Assembly: GCA_015680685.1 (NCBI GenBank)
Contig: MNCI01002024.1
Coordinates: forward strand, 22,703-86,702
Reading direction: 5' to 3'
DNA from: Gnetum montanum
Taxonomy: Eukaryota > Streptophyta > Gnetopsida > Gnetales > Gnetaceae
DNA length: 64,000 nucleotides
The notes under the pieces are model-generated. The model was not told the origin of the DNA and did no database searches. It saw only the letters and a program-made list of their open reading frames with translations. Within the stretch, counting starts at the first letter, position 1. Each line of letters starts with the position of its first letter. Both the position numbers and the translations under genes were made by a program. This document shows, piece by piece, positions 35,871 through 46,894 of this stretch.

Positions 35871-36291
35871 TGATGAGAGCAGTTACTCTAGTAGTTATTC
35901 TAATTATTAGAATGGTTACTCTAGTGGTTACTCTAGCAGTTATTCTAATTATTAGAGTGGTTACTCTAGTGGTTACTCTAGAACGCATGTTGTTGTTAGG
36001 ATTAGTTAGAACTTAGTTAATGAGTAGTTAAGTTAAATTAGTCACTTAGTTACCTCTCTCCTTCCCTACTAGCGTAGGACATAAAAACATAAAAGCTATA
36101 AAAATCATATGCCTCAAGCTTACTTAACCATACAATCGTGACATATATGTAAGCTTGGAAAGACAACGATCAACCAACCCATCATTGTTTCACAATGGCG
36201 CATAAGCACTGAGTCCTTGGAATTCGACTGGATCATGCATGAAACACTCGTATTCGTATGGTTGAGCGTAGGGGTACCTTGCCGCTCATCA
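35871..36291 (+). mobile_element. small solo LTR
   Basis: 421 bp, TGATGAGAGCAG to GCCGCTCATCA, flanked by CTTGC (35866-35870) and CTTAC (36292-36296). The unoccupied site in the other C copy near 59625-59640 reads TAGAGCCTACTTTGGGG, so the insertion is certain. Its U3 contains two units of about 46 bp built on ACTCTAGTGGTT and the palindrome TCTAATTATTAGA. The R/U5 side resembles the D-family LTR at 60389-61216. It is either a short LTR type or an LTR with an internal deletion. Confidence 0.85.
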
Positions 36292-36296
36292 CTTAC

Positions 36297-37230
36297 TTTA
36301 GAGAGGACCCACTTGTGTAACTTTTGTGACTTGTACTTGTTTGACATAACCACATCATTTTTCACCCTCCAAGCACTTAACTATTATATTTTATTATTTT
36401 CCATTCCATATCACATGATCCATCCACAACTTTAATTTCAATGCACTTTTCTTGCTCATTCTAGTGCTTTTCATGTTGACAACTCCACCTTATCACACTT
36501 CTGATGCCTCAAACTGATTATCCAATTACTCGAGATTAATATACCTAACTTCAAATCTTCCAACCCATCACCGAGCTTTATTTTACATGCTTAGCTACCC
36601 AATTCAATGAAAATCTATGGGCCTTGATGTCGCCTACCTGACATCAAGTACCCAACATCAAGTCAAACAAAAACTATATATATGATCCCCGCGATGATCC
36701 AACTTCATTTTCGTCATTTGCTAGTAGGGGAGTTGCTTAAATTTTCTCTTGTAGTAGAGCTCTACACACTCATTTTCCACTTGTGATATCTAACTCTCTA
36801 CCGCTCCAATTTCCATACTATATGAACCTACCTAAACTTGAAGTATTCAAGTTAGTCGTGGAGGGCTGCTTGCATGTGAAACTTGCACCAAATTACTAAG
36901 ATTTGCTATCACATGGAGGGTATTATAAGGGTAAGAGTGTTAAAAACTTTAGGATTTTTCATGAAAAATCAATCACATTAATGCCAGAAATCCAACTTTT
37001 TCGACCTAAGGAATCATAACCATCATTATAAGCCACACATAAGGAAAAAGGAACCAATTGTGAAGGGTTGTAAAGGAGATAGAGACTTTTTTGGGATTTT
37101 TCTTGAAAATTTTTCTAACTTTGCAATCTTATGAATTAAGAACTTAATGAACTAACATAATGAGTATGGTATAAACTAATTAATGGTAAAAATACAACCT
37201 TAGTAACACTCAATCCTTACTTGATTACAG
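36297..37230 (+). other. C-element non-coding region before ORF2
   Basis: Collinear with 59640-60388 of the second C copy as far as about 37030. The TTGATTACAG just before the ATG at 37231 could be a splice acceptor; a spliced subgenomic RNA is how env-like ORFs are thought to be expressed in some plant elements. Confidence 0.5.
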
Positions 37231-39966
37231 ATGGCCCCAAAAAGAGGTGCATAGGGTGAACCCTCGCAAAGAGCAACTAAGTGTCCATGAGGTGGCCAAG
37301 GTTAGCAAGGTGAACATGTAGAATATGTAGAGCAGGAAGCCCAATCTTTCAACATGCACTAAGAGGCTCCTGCTACTAGGCAATTGATCTAAGGGGAGGC
37401 TATAGAACCACAGGCTCCCATGCAGGGACAATGTCTCATGTTGCCTCTTGATTACCTTGCTACCATTCTAGAAAAGTCCATGTTGACCTTAATCATTGTG
37501 GAAATGAATTTTAGCCCATTCATGGAGTTTGCTCTATAAGCAATTCAAACGCAACTTAAGGCATCTCCCTTGTGGCCCATTCTATTAGACAATGGTGAGT
37601 GGTACCTTGGTGAAACTCATCAGTTTTGGCACAACAAAGATGATGGCACCACCGTTAGTATTTATGGAGTTAATGTTGACTTAGTTAAAGAAATTATTAC
37701 AACTCTCAATCTACCAAATGAAGGAGCTAAAGTAGCCCATCTATCAACCAAATCTAACCCCAAGACAAAGAAACTGTGGCTGAATTGGGCGTACGACAAA
37801 GAGGATAAAACATATAATGAAATGACTCTAGAAGAGAGGATGTATTTCAAGATTGGGACTTACCATCTATTTCCCATAAAAGGGCTCAATCAAATCTCAA
37901 CTTATGCAACCAGGGGAAGTGCTATTCTAATGGGTAAATTTGTTGTCAATCTTTCCTAGTTTTACTTCACTAAAATTCAACGATAGTTTGAAGAAAAGAA
38001 GGTAGGGAAACCAACACTTCCATTTCCTTACCTAATCAAAAGGTTGGGCAAGTGCATTGGGATCCTAGGATTTACAAATGATATCCCCAAGAAGGCTTAA
38101 AATGCCTCCTTCACCAAACTCCTAAAACCTGCAACACCAAGAAAAGATCTTGGTGAAGAACAAGAAGCAAAGAAAGAGGCAAAGCCATAAGTAGAAGCAC
38201 AACATGAGCCTGAGTAGTGCCCATAGACACAAGGTTTTCCACCACAACTGCCATAAGACTACATGCCCTCCATAAGCCATTTACAAAAAATTGCTAAAGC
38301 TATTAGCTTCAAAAGTAGGGATGAGTCCAACCTCTTTAGAGTGATGGATGATGTTGTATGGCCCACAGTTTTAGCTAACCCAACACGGGGGAGATCTCAC
38401 TACAATTAGGAGGAGAAGGGTCCCAATGATCCAAAAAAATCTCTAAGAATGTTGCATCCTTCCAAGTAACACTCAAAACTAGAGAAGGTGCCATAATTGT
38501 GATACTACAACATGAGGATGTGATGGGTACAACAAAGGTAATCACGGATCATATTAAAGAATCATTCGATGTGCCTATTGTATCCCCAGTGGATTTAACA
38601 AGAATTAAAGATGCACAAATGCTAGCCAAGACTTCAATGACTTGTACGATGCATGAATATGCTTTAGATTGACTACTGTAGATAGGGCAAGTGATGACTA
38701 CCTTATTTGACATCCCAAGTGATGTCATTGCAACATAATCAGACCTCATCACCACAAAAGGAAAATTGGTCATGGCTAAAGTTAGGGTAGAGCATGCAAA
38801 AGTTGAAGTACAAAGACTATAATAAGAGTTGGCTGCCCTGAGAGCCAAACGACTAGATCCTGCCCATTTTATTGCACCTAACCAGATTGAACAATTCAGG
38901 ATGGAGCAGTTGACCAAGCTAACAAAGGAGAATGTAACTACTAAATAAGAAAAAGAGAAGGTGGTCTAGAATGCCTCTACTATTGATGCATAATCCCACG
39001 TATACAAAAAGGCACTAACCACCATACAAGAAGAAAACAAGCAACTCACCACAAAGAATTCAAGGTTGATCATCATTGAGAAGTAGAAGAATGTCTTAGA
39101 TGAAAGTGTCCACCAATTGAGAGAATAATTGGTGAGGGTCAACCAGGACATTAGTAGATTGGCCAAGGAGAATAGAACTCTCTCCATGGAGGAGGTCCAT
39201 GCTATCCATTAGCAGTCAACAATTAAAATTAGCATGTGGTAGCATGCACCAAGAAACACAAGAAGTTGAAGAAGTACTTCTGCAACCAAGTAGGCATGTA
39301 CAAACAAATAAATGAAAAAGAGATCTAGATGGCTAAAGCCCACATTAGCTCCCTATCTACACAAAATCCTAATTGGTAGCCAATAATGGATAGCTAAGCC
39401 TTGGTCCACTAAGCGGAAGTTAAGAATAAAGACCTACAAATAGAAGATTTGAAAGAATACATGGTGTTGGCTAACCTTAGATATGCCAACCTTGCCATGT
39501 TAACAATAGGTTGGCCTTAAAACGAGCTAGAAAAATAGGTACCAACCACTTATGCATTATATGAGAAGAGTTTGTTGATCAGAAAGACACATTGCAATAG
39601 TTATAAGTGGCAAACTCAAAATTGGTACTGGTTAAAGCCAGCTACCATGGATAGAAAGATGTCGCCTCAAACCTAGCTAGAAGATTAACAGATTATCATG
39701 AACTCAAACATAAAGCTAAGGCCTTTGAGGAGGAACAACGACAGTTTGTGGCTTGGTATGTAAAGGCAAATTAGATGCTCCCATAGCTGCCATGTCCTTG
39801 GGATGTACCAGTGCTCGCACACATCAACTCAACAACCTAGATGATACATGACCCAAGGATGAAAGAGGAGAACTTGCAGGCATTGTTGAATCATTACAAA
39901 TTTCAAAAGCCTAGTGACAAAGGGAAGTAACCAATGGAGGAGCCACCACCTTTAGGCACCACATGA
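37231..39966 (+). pseudogene. second ORF of the C element (plant-transposon-type domain plus coiled coil)
   Basis: Starts MAPKRGA at 37231 and can be followed for about 900 codons with one frame change near 38440, ending after KPSDKGK/PPPLGTT at 39966. Residues about 110-245 (37570-37959 is open) contain LDNGEWYLGETHQFWHNKDD, VSIYGVNVDLVKEIITTLNL and FKIGTYHLFPIKGLNQ, then LPFPYLIKRLGKCIGI. The order and spacing resemble the 'putative plant transposon protein' domain seen in Athila-type polyproteins. From 38700 to 39900 it is rich in K, E, Q and L heptads, a long coiled coil (VRVEHAKVEVQRL, LTKLTKENVTTK, IQEENKQLTTKNSRL). No membrane segment. Almost all stops are TAG/TAA for CAG/CAA. Function unknown; the domain match is from memory and moderate. 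Confidence 0.55.
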
Positions 39967-40155
39967 GCTTTTTAGTTTTTTATCCTGTAATATTGTGTCC
40001 CATTTTTGTATTACACCACTATGGCATTTAAAAGTCTATTGTTTTGTTTACTATTTAAGTCAGTCAATAATCCCATACCTTCTCAATATTTTGTAAAGAA
40101 CTTGTTGCTCATTTTATTTAACTCAAGAACAAGATTTCATTTAGTTGTGAGGGTA
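39967..40155 (+). other. PPT-side end of C element
   Basis: Shares the GTCAGTCAATAATCCCATACC and CTCAAGAACAAG blocks with the A family and ends GTTGTGAGGGTA before the 3' LTR. Confidence 0.6.
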
Positions 40156-41041
40156 TGAGTCATCATTTGTTAGGCCTTTATGTTAAATACCTAATGTCGG
40201 AGCCCCAATGCTAGGTACCCGATGTCGGGGTTAGGATGCAATGTCGAATATTCAATGTTGTCTCCTCTATGCTGGCCTATAAATACAACACTTGGGTGCA
40301 TGATTGAGTAGGCAATAGATGATGTAGGAAAGATAGTTTTGGTTTTTAATTTTTGATAGTCTTTCTTAGAATCCTAATATTCCCAGTGCATGCCTACAGT
40401 GTGATGTTTGTAATCATACTACACCTTTATTCGAGTGTAACGTACTTGGACATGTTACATGATTGGCAATAAAGATCAAGATTACTTCCATCATTACAGC
40501 ATCCACTTAGATTATTATTGCTTTTAATTGTGAATTATTTAATATTTCCTTTAGTTAAAATTTCCATTTATTACTATTTGTTGTTCTTATCATTAAGTGG
40601 AACGCGTACGCCTTAATCACGAGTATTTAAGTGTAAGTACTTGGTAATCTAGCAGTGTATTGTTTGGCACAACCAATGACATACACTTGGTAATTCCAGA
40701 AGTAGTCTCACAAAGTCCAAGACATATATAGATGATTAAGAGTAGATACTCATTACACATAGGCTAGTTTAGATCTTATTTTCCATTGTTCATTATCTTA
40801 ATCAATTTACCTCTTTATCATCATTAGGAGCAAAGTAGAATTAAACAAAATCATACACCTCACTTGGGACTAAAACATACATGACAAAGCTACCACTAGT
40901 CTAGGTGGGAAGACAACGAATTGCAATCAAAGCCTAACAATCTAGATGCCACAACTAGTCTCATCCATTGAATTCGACCGGATCATGCGTGAATGCTTGT
41001 GATTCATATGGTCGGGTGTAGGGGTACCTCACTGCTCATCA
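40156..41041 (+). repeat. 3' LTR of C element
   Basis: 886 bp. Starts TGAGTCATCATTTG (the first TGA of the original TGATGAGTC is missing) and ends ACTGCTCATCA. U3 has ATGTCGGAGCCCC-type repeats, a CCTATAAATACAACACTTGGG TATA region near 40277, and an AATAAAGATC polyadenylation block near 40470. Confidence 0.85.
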
Positions 41042-41364
41042 CTATCAAAAGGTGATCCAAAAACTACCACTTGGATTTGGAACTTACATGACCATGGTTT
41101 GATATAAGGCTATGTGTGTTTCATGGAAACACTTATTGGAACATATAGTCACCCTATGCCTATTATCTCAAATGCTCCAGCGGCTCCCAACTATCATCTA
41201 AGTTTGGACAATGTTTCTAGTGGACAAGAAACTCAACTTTCATTTCAAGATTGTGCCCAATGGTCCTGAAGTTTTTGATGCAGTCAACCTTCGCTAATGC
41301 ACCTACATTACATAGGTGTTCCCCTGCTAATGCACCTTGGTCTAGCATGTGCCTAAATATACAT
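41042..41364. repeat. duplicated flank, right part
   Basis: Continues the flank interrupted at 22306. Collinear with about 51234-51553. It ends in CCTAAATATACAT at 41364, after which this copy joins A-element sequence while the 51-kb copy continues into the RPSA flank. Confidence 0.8.
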
Positions 41365-41598
41365 ATAAGTCATTTTATTTATGTTTTATGAATGTATTTT
41401 ATGTTTTTGTTAATAATATTGCCAAGTCATGATGCAAAAGTCAATGTTATGTGTTAGGCTTTTGTGCTATGCTATCAAGATGATTGGGTAAGTAATTGTA
41501 TAAAGTAGTGAGACCACCTCATCCATCCCTCCAGTTCTCTGAATAAAAGGTCTTTTCATGGAAACAATTTGGTTCTTCTTATATGAAACTAAAATTCA

Positions 41599-41868
41599 TT
41601 AATGATCATTGTACCTTGAAGAAAGAGGAAATGACCAAGTGAAAATGGCAAAGGGTGTGACCTCAAGGGGACTTATTGGATTCTCTTCTTCACTTCCTTC
41701 ATGTGGTTTATGACTCCTCTTGGAACGTATCATCACTCCTTCATTGATGAATAAAAAGGAAGCAATATCTTTGCATGGTGTGGTTCCCATTTCAAAAAAA
41801 ATCAAAATCAAAAAAAGAAAGAAGAGGAAGAAAAAGAAAAATAATAATAATGGGAATTCAAAGCACAC
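41599..41868 (-). other. short antisense ORF, copy 4
   Basis: The longest reading is 89 codons, but the conserved part starts at an internal ATG: MGTTPCKDIASFLFINEGVM, SKRSHKPHEGSEEENP, PFAIFTWSFPLSSRYNDH. The preceding residues are a poly-F/L low-complexity run from an A-rich tract. Confidence 0.35.
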
Positions 41869-42348
41869 CCCTTAGAAATAATAATGGGCTACAAGCACTA
41901 GTTATGGGGCTGGAAAGACATGTTACCCATGCCCAAAGACGCCCCTCTAACTAAGGCTCTTTTTTCCTTCTTCTCTTTTCTTCTCTTTTTGGAGTGATGA
42001 TTGTTCTTTAAGACGATTGTGGACTCATGGTGGTCGGTAAGAAGGAACACATTAATACAATGTCACGATTCATGGTATGGACTTGGTACAAACTTGGACG
42101 GATAGAAAATGTTAATAATTTTAATCACATTTTTCATAAGAACCTATTATGGACATGGTCAAGTGTCTTACATCCTAATCTCTGCAATCCCTTCTCATCC
42201 CATTATTCACCTCACTATTTCATGTGATTATAAGCTTTTTGGTTTTGTATAGTATAGTGCAACATTATGACCATGGTAGTTGTGTGTTGTTTGAAACAAA
42301 GGAATGATCTACATTTAACTTCTCGGGTGCCCATAAACATCTATAAAA

Positions 42349-42570
42349 GTGGTTATGCAAGTGCATTATGGAAGGAGTTTACTTTGGGAAGGACCCACTT
42401 GCATAACTTTTGTTGATCATGGCTTTGAACTAGCCTTCACATCGTCTAGAACATCAGTGATAATTTCTCTAAATTTATACATGATTTTGGGACTACTTCT
42501 CATTTGTTTCATTAATTTTTCATGCTTTTCTATTTCCATATCCATTAATGTTTCTTGGCCATCTTCTTAA
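42349..42570 (+). other. small sense ORF with hydrophobic segment, copy 3
   Basis: 73 codons: MQVHYGRSLLWEGPTCITF, FVDHGFELAFTSS, then a hydrophobic stretch. Ends at a stop after SWPSS, earlier than the other copies. Confidence 0.3.
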
Positions 42571-43369
42571 TTAGACCTTTGGTTTCAATTTTTCAAAAAC
42601 TTATGTGCTTCCAAAGTTACAATTATTAGTTATGGGGGCTAGGGATGTCTAATTTGAAATTTCTCTAACATCCTATTTTCAAACAACATGGTAACTAATA
42701 GTAATTTATCAAAATAATGTGCATAGCTTGATGATTTTAGTTACCTCATAGCCTTGGGCATAGTATGCTTTCATCACCTTGTGCTTAAACAAAAACTAAG
42801 GGATCTAAAAAGGGTTAATGACTAAGGAAAATTTACCAAAACTAATGTTGATCCTTTGGTGACTACAGGTGATGCTAAAAGAAACACCTAAGAAAGAAGG
42901 TCTTTTGCCAGGCATGAAAAAAAAGCCAAGGGGGGGACAACGAAGGATATGCCCATGGAAAAATCATAGCACATACAAGATAGCAGCTCAAACTTCGCAT
43001 GTTTGCTAGATCCATAGGACAATGAGAAGAAATTTTAGTTTATCCTTCAATGATGTTCTGCATAACTAGAGAAGCATCGACATTACAATCAAAGTTGGAA
43101 GTCTACCACTGCTAGCAACAATAAGAAGAATCATCTTTAGTGGATTTTTGAAAACCTCTGCAAATTTTATAATCTTCAATGTCTGTCTACTATTTTTGTC
43201 ACTCTATCATTTTGTATGCATCCACCCGAATAAAATTTTGTAATACAACACTTAGATTTAATTAGTAGTTAGTGTCAGTCAATAATTTCATCCCTTCCCA
43301 ATATTTTGTAAGGGACTTATTCCTTCTTTTGTAAACTCAAGGACAAGTTTTCATTCAGTCATTGAGGTA

Positions 43370-44218
43370 TGATGAACTGTATTTTATCTAGCTTCAATAT
43401 CAAATATATGATATTAGAGCCCTGATATTAGATACATGATATCAAGGTCCAATAAGTGATGTCAAATATCTAATCATAAGATGTATGCCAACCTATAAAT
43501 ATAACACTTGGGTGCACGGTTTGGAAGTTACTTAGTCAATAGAGTAGCCAAACTCTTGTAGTTTTATTTCGTTGTCTTAAAGAATAGTCAGTGAGTGCCC
43601 ACAATGTGAATTTGAGTGGCAATGTGCCTGGACACATTCCATGAATAGCAATAAGATCAAGATTGATTCTTATTCATTTCAACACTTTGACTTAGATTAA
43701 GTTTACTTTCCATACAATTTACATTTCATGTACTTAGTTAATATTTATGTTTTCATGCATGTTAATGAATTGGTAGAATGAGAGTGACCGGTTTCGAGTG
43801 CAAACACATATTCACTTGGTAATCCCAATAGCATTATTACTTGGTTCACCCAGTAGCATAACACTTGGTAATCCTAGTAGTGGATACATGGGTTTAGGAC
43901 ATGTATGACAAGCTGGGCATAGACACTCATCACTCATGGGCTAGTTTAGACTTTACTTTTTGTTGCTAATTAGTTAAATAATTTATTTCTTTATTGTCAT
44001 TAGAAGTAGTCTAAGGCAAAAACAACATCAAGAATCATATGCCTCACTTTGGACTAAACCATATGTGACAAAGCTACCACTAGTTTAAGTGGAAAGACAG
44101 CAAACTACTATCAAGGAATAATGCCACAACTGGTGCCATCCACAAAATTCGATAAGATTGTATGTGAATGCTTGTGATTTTTATGGTTGGGCGTAGGGGA
44201 TAACTTGATTACACATTA
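43370..44218 (+). repeat. LTR, family A
   Basis: 849 bp, TGATGAACTGTATTTTATC to a decayed end ACACATTA (CACTCATCA in other copies). The TATA box CCTATAAATATAACACTTGG lies near 43495. The U3 repeat region is short, with ATATCAAATATATGATATTA variants. Confidence 0.75.
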
Positions 44219-44221
44219 TTA

Positions 44222-44732
44222 TGATAAAGCATCAAAGTGTCACATTAGCATAGCGTTTACTATGTTTATGAGGCTTCGTTGATGTAGCTCCATAATAAAG
44301 TCTATAAATACACATGCTTCCACCATGTATTAGCATTCTTTTATCAATAAAGTAGCTGAACTCTTGTAGTTTTATTCCATAGTCTTAGACAATAGTCAAT
44401 GAGTGCTCGTAGTGTGGATCTAAGTAAATTGTACGGCATCTTATTTGAGTGGCAATGTACCTGGACACATTCCATGAACAACAATAAGATCGAGTTTGAT
44501 TCTTATTCATTGCAACACTTTGACTTAGATTCAATTTACTTTCTATATAATTTACATTTCATGTACTTAGTTAATATTTACGTTTCCATGCATGTTAGTG
44601 AATTGGTGGAATGAGCGCAACTAGTTTTGAGTGTAAACACATATTCGCTTGGTAATCCTAGTAGTGTTATTGCTTGGTTTGCCCAATAGCATAATGCTTG
44701 GTAATCCCAATAATGGATACGTGGGTTCAAGA
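44222..44732 (+). repeat. LTR, TGATGAAGC variant, truncated
   Basis: Starts TGATAAAGCATCAAAGTG three bases after the preceding LTR end, the same LTR-TTA-LTR join as at 20371/20375. It ends at about 44732 after GTGGGTTCAAGAT, where minus-strand element sequence begins. Confidence 0.7.
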
Positions 44733-45332
44733 TGAGTGACTAACTATGAGTGTCACATTACAAAATTTTATTCTAGTGGATGCATACAAAATGACAAAGT
44801 GATAAAAAGTCTGGATAGACATTGAAGATTACAAAATTTGCAGAGGTCTTCAAAAATTCATTGAAGATGATTCTTCTTGTTGCCACTAGCAATGGTAAAC
44901 TTCCAACCTTGACTGTTATGTCAATGCTTCTCTAGTTATCCAGAACACCATTAAAGGATAGACTGAAATTTCTTCTCATTGTGTCATGGATCTAGCAAAC
45001 ATGAGAAGTTTAAGCTGCTACCTTATATGTGCTACAATTTATCTATGGGCATTTCCCCTATTGTCCCCCTCTTGGCTTTGCTTTCATGCCTAGCAAAAGG
45101 CTTTCTTCCTTAGGTGTTTCTTTTAGCATCACCTGTAGTCACCAAAGGATCAACATTAGTTTTGGTAAGTTTTCCTTAATAATTAACACTTTTCAGATCC
45201 CTTAGTCTTCATCTAAGCACAAGGTGATGATGCCATACTATGCCCAAGGCTATGAGGTAACTAAAATCATAAAGCTATTCACATTATTTTGATCAATAAC
45301 TATTAATTACCATGATGTTCAAAAATAGGATG

Positions 45333-45656
45333 TTAGAAAAATTTCAAAGCAAACATTCCTAGATAACCCCCATGACTAATAAACGTAACTCTGGAAGCAC
45401 ATAAGTTTTTGAATAATTGAAACCAAAGGTTTGATTCAAAAGGTGGCCAAGAAATATTAATGGATATGGAAATAAAAAAGTAGGAAAAATTAATGAAACA
45501 AATGAGAAGTAGTCCCAAAATTACGCATAAATTCAAAGAAACCATCATTGATGTTCTGGAAGATGTGAAGGTTAGTTCAAAGCCATGATCAACAAAAGTT
45601 ATGCAAGTGGGTCCTCCCCAAAGCAGGCTCCTACCATAATGCCCTTGCATAACCAC
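45333..45656 (-). other. small sense ORF with hydrophobic segment, copy 4 (longest)
   Basis: 107 codons, in the sense of M2. MQGHYGRSLLWGGPTCITF, VDHGFELTFTSSRTSMM, a hydrophobic stretch (ILGLLLICFINFSYFF) and a tail with WPPFESNLWFQLFKNL. It is the longest open version of this reading. A 100-residue hydrophobic protein of this kind could be an env-like remnant; compositional bias is the alternative. Confidence 0.35.
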
Positions 45657-46113
45657 TTCTATAGATGTCTATGGGCACCTAAGAAGTTCAATGTAGACCA
45701 TGCCTTTGTTCCAAACTACACACAATTACTATGGTTGGGATGTTGCACTATACTACACAAAACCAAAAGGCTCATAATTACATGCAGTAGTGAGGTGAAT
45801 AATGGGATGAGAAGGGATTATAAAGATAGGGATGTAAGGTACTTGTAATGTCCACAATAGGTTTGTATAAAAAATGTGATTAAAATAATCAGCACACTTA
45901 TCAATCCAAGTTCAGACCAAGTCCATGCCATAAACAATAACCTCGTATTAATGTGTTCCCTCCTACCTACCACCATGAGTCCACAACCACCTCAAAGAAT
46001 AATCATCACTCCAAAAAGAGAAGAAGGAAGGAAGGGCCTTAGTTAGAGGAGCACCTTCAGACATGGATAACATGTCTTTTCAACCCCATAACCAGTGCTT
46101 GTAGCCCATTATT

Positions 46114-46311
46114 GTGTCTAAGGAGTGTGCTTTAAATTCCCATTATTGTGTTTTTTTTTTCTTTTTGTCTCACTTTTTTTCTTTTTTTGGTTTGTTTATT
46201 TTTTCTTTTTTTAGATGGGAACTACACCATGCAAAGACTTTTAGCTTTCTATTATTGGTCAATGGAGGAGTGATGATATATTCCAAGAGGAGTCATAAAT
46301 CACATGAATGA
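46114..46311 (+). other. short antisense ORF, copy 5 (frameshifted)
   Basis: Antisense to M2. The start region WELHHAKTF is out of frame with VNGGVMIYSKRSHKSHE, so this copy of the MG-TPCKD reading is damaged; a T-rich tract precedes it. Confidence 0.3.
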
Positions 46312-46894
46312 AGTCAAGAAGAGAACCCAACAAATCCCCTTGAGATCACATCCTTACCATTCGCACTTGGTCATTCCCTCTTTCTTCAAGGTACAATGAT
46401 CATTGATTAATTTTAGTTTCATGAAAGAATAACCAAATTGTTTCCTTGAAAAAAACCTTTTATTCAGAGAACTACAGGGATGGATGAGGTGGTCTCACTA
46501 CTTTACACAATTACTTACCTAATCATCTTGATATCATAGCACAAAAACCCAACACATAGCATTGACTTCTACATCATGACTTGGCAATATTATTAGTGGA
46601 AACATAAAAGACATTATAAACATAAAGAAAATGAATTAGGAAAAGAGAAGATTATAAAGAAAAGAAAAATATTAAGAAATGGAAAACATATGGAGAATCA
46701 AAAAATTTTGAAAGAAATAGAAAAATGATAAATTGTAAAATTAAAAAAGTGAAAAATATTTATTAGTTCTTGAACAAGGATGGAGCATCTCCCCCATGAC
46801 TAATCCTATGATCGCACATTCAGAAGATGGACTGCACAATCCCCTAGTTATACAGCACCAATTTCCCATCTATCACCATTATTAATTTAATTAA

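Larger units (their letters stand above)
22307..41041 (+). mobile_element. C-family LTR retrotransposon with two nested insertions
   Basis: Bounded by TGATGAGTCATC at 22307 and GCTCATCA at 41041, flanked by CTATT (22302-22306) and CTATC (41042-41046). The paralogous unoccupied site at 51229-51238 reads CTACC between the same flanks, which proves the boundaries. Order: partial 5' LTR, gag, non-coding region (interrupted by the E element), solo LTR of another family, second ORF with coiled-coil tail, PPT-side end, 3' LTR. Without the nested insertions it would be about 8.3 kb. The 5' LTR has lost everything after about 22463, along with the PBS and gag start. No pol domains. Confidence 0.85.
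41365..43369 (+). other. A-family pol-less 3' region (fragment)
   Basis: Starts inside the region (ATTTTATTTATGTTTTATG) and runs to the LTR at 43370. It carries an antisense ORF (41599-41868) and a hydrophobic sense ORF (42349-42570). It is a close relative of 18100-20008. Confidence 0.7.
44733..46894 (-). other. pol-less 3' region of minus-strand element M2
   Basis: Reverse-oriented copy of 8301-10525. Its PPT and 3' LTR are missing because of the breakpoint at 44732. The conserved GGGGAGGACCCAC block is at about 45606-45620 on the minus strand. Confidence 0.75.
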
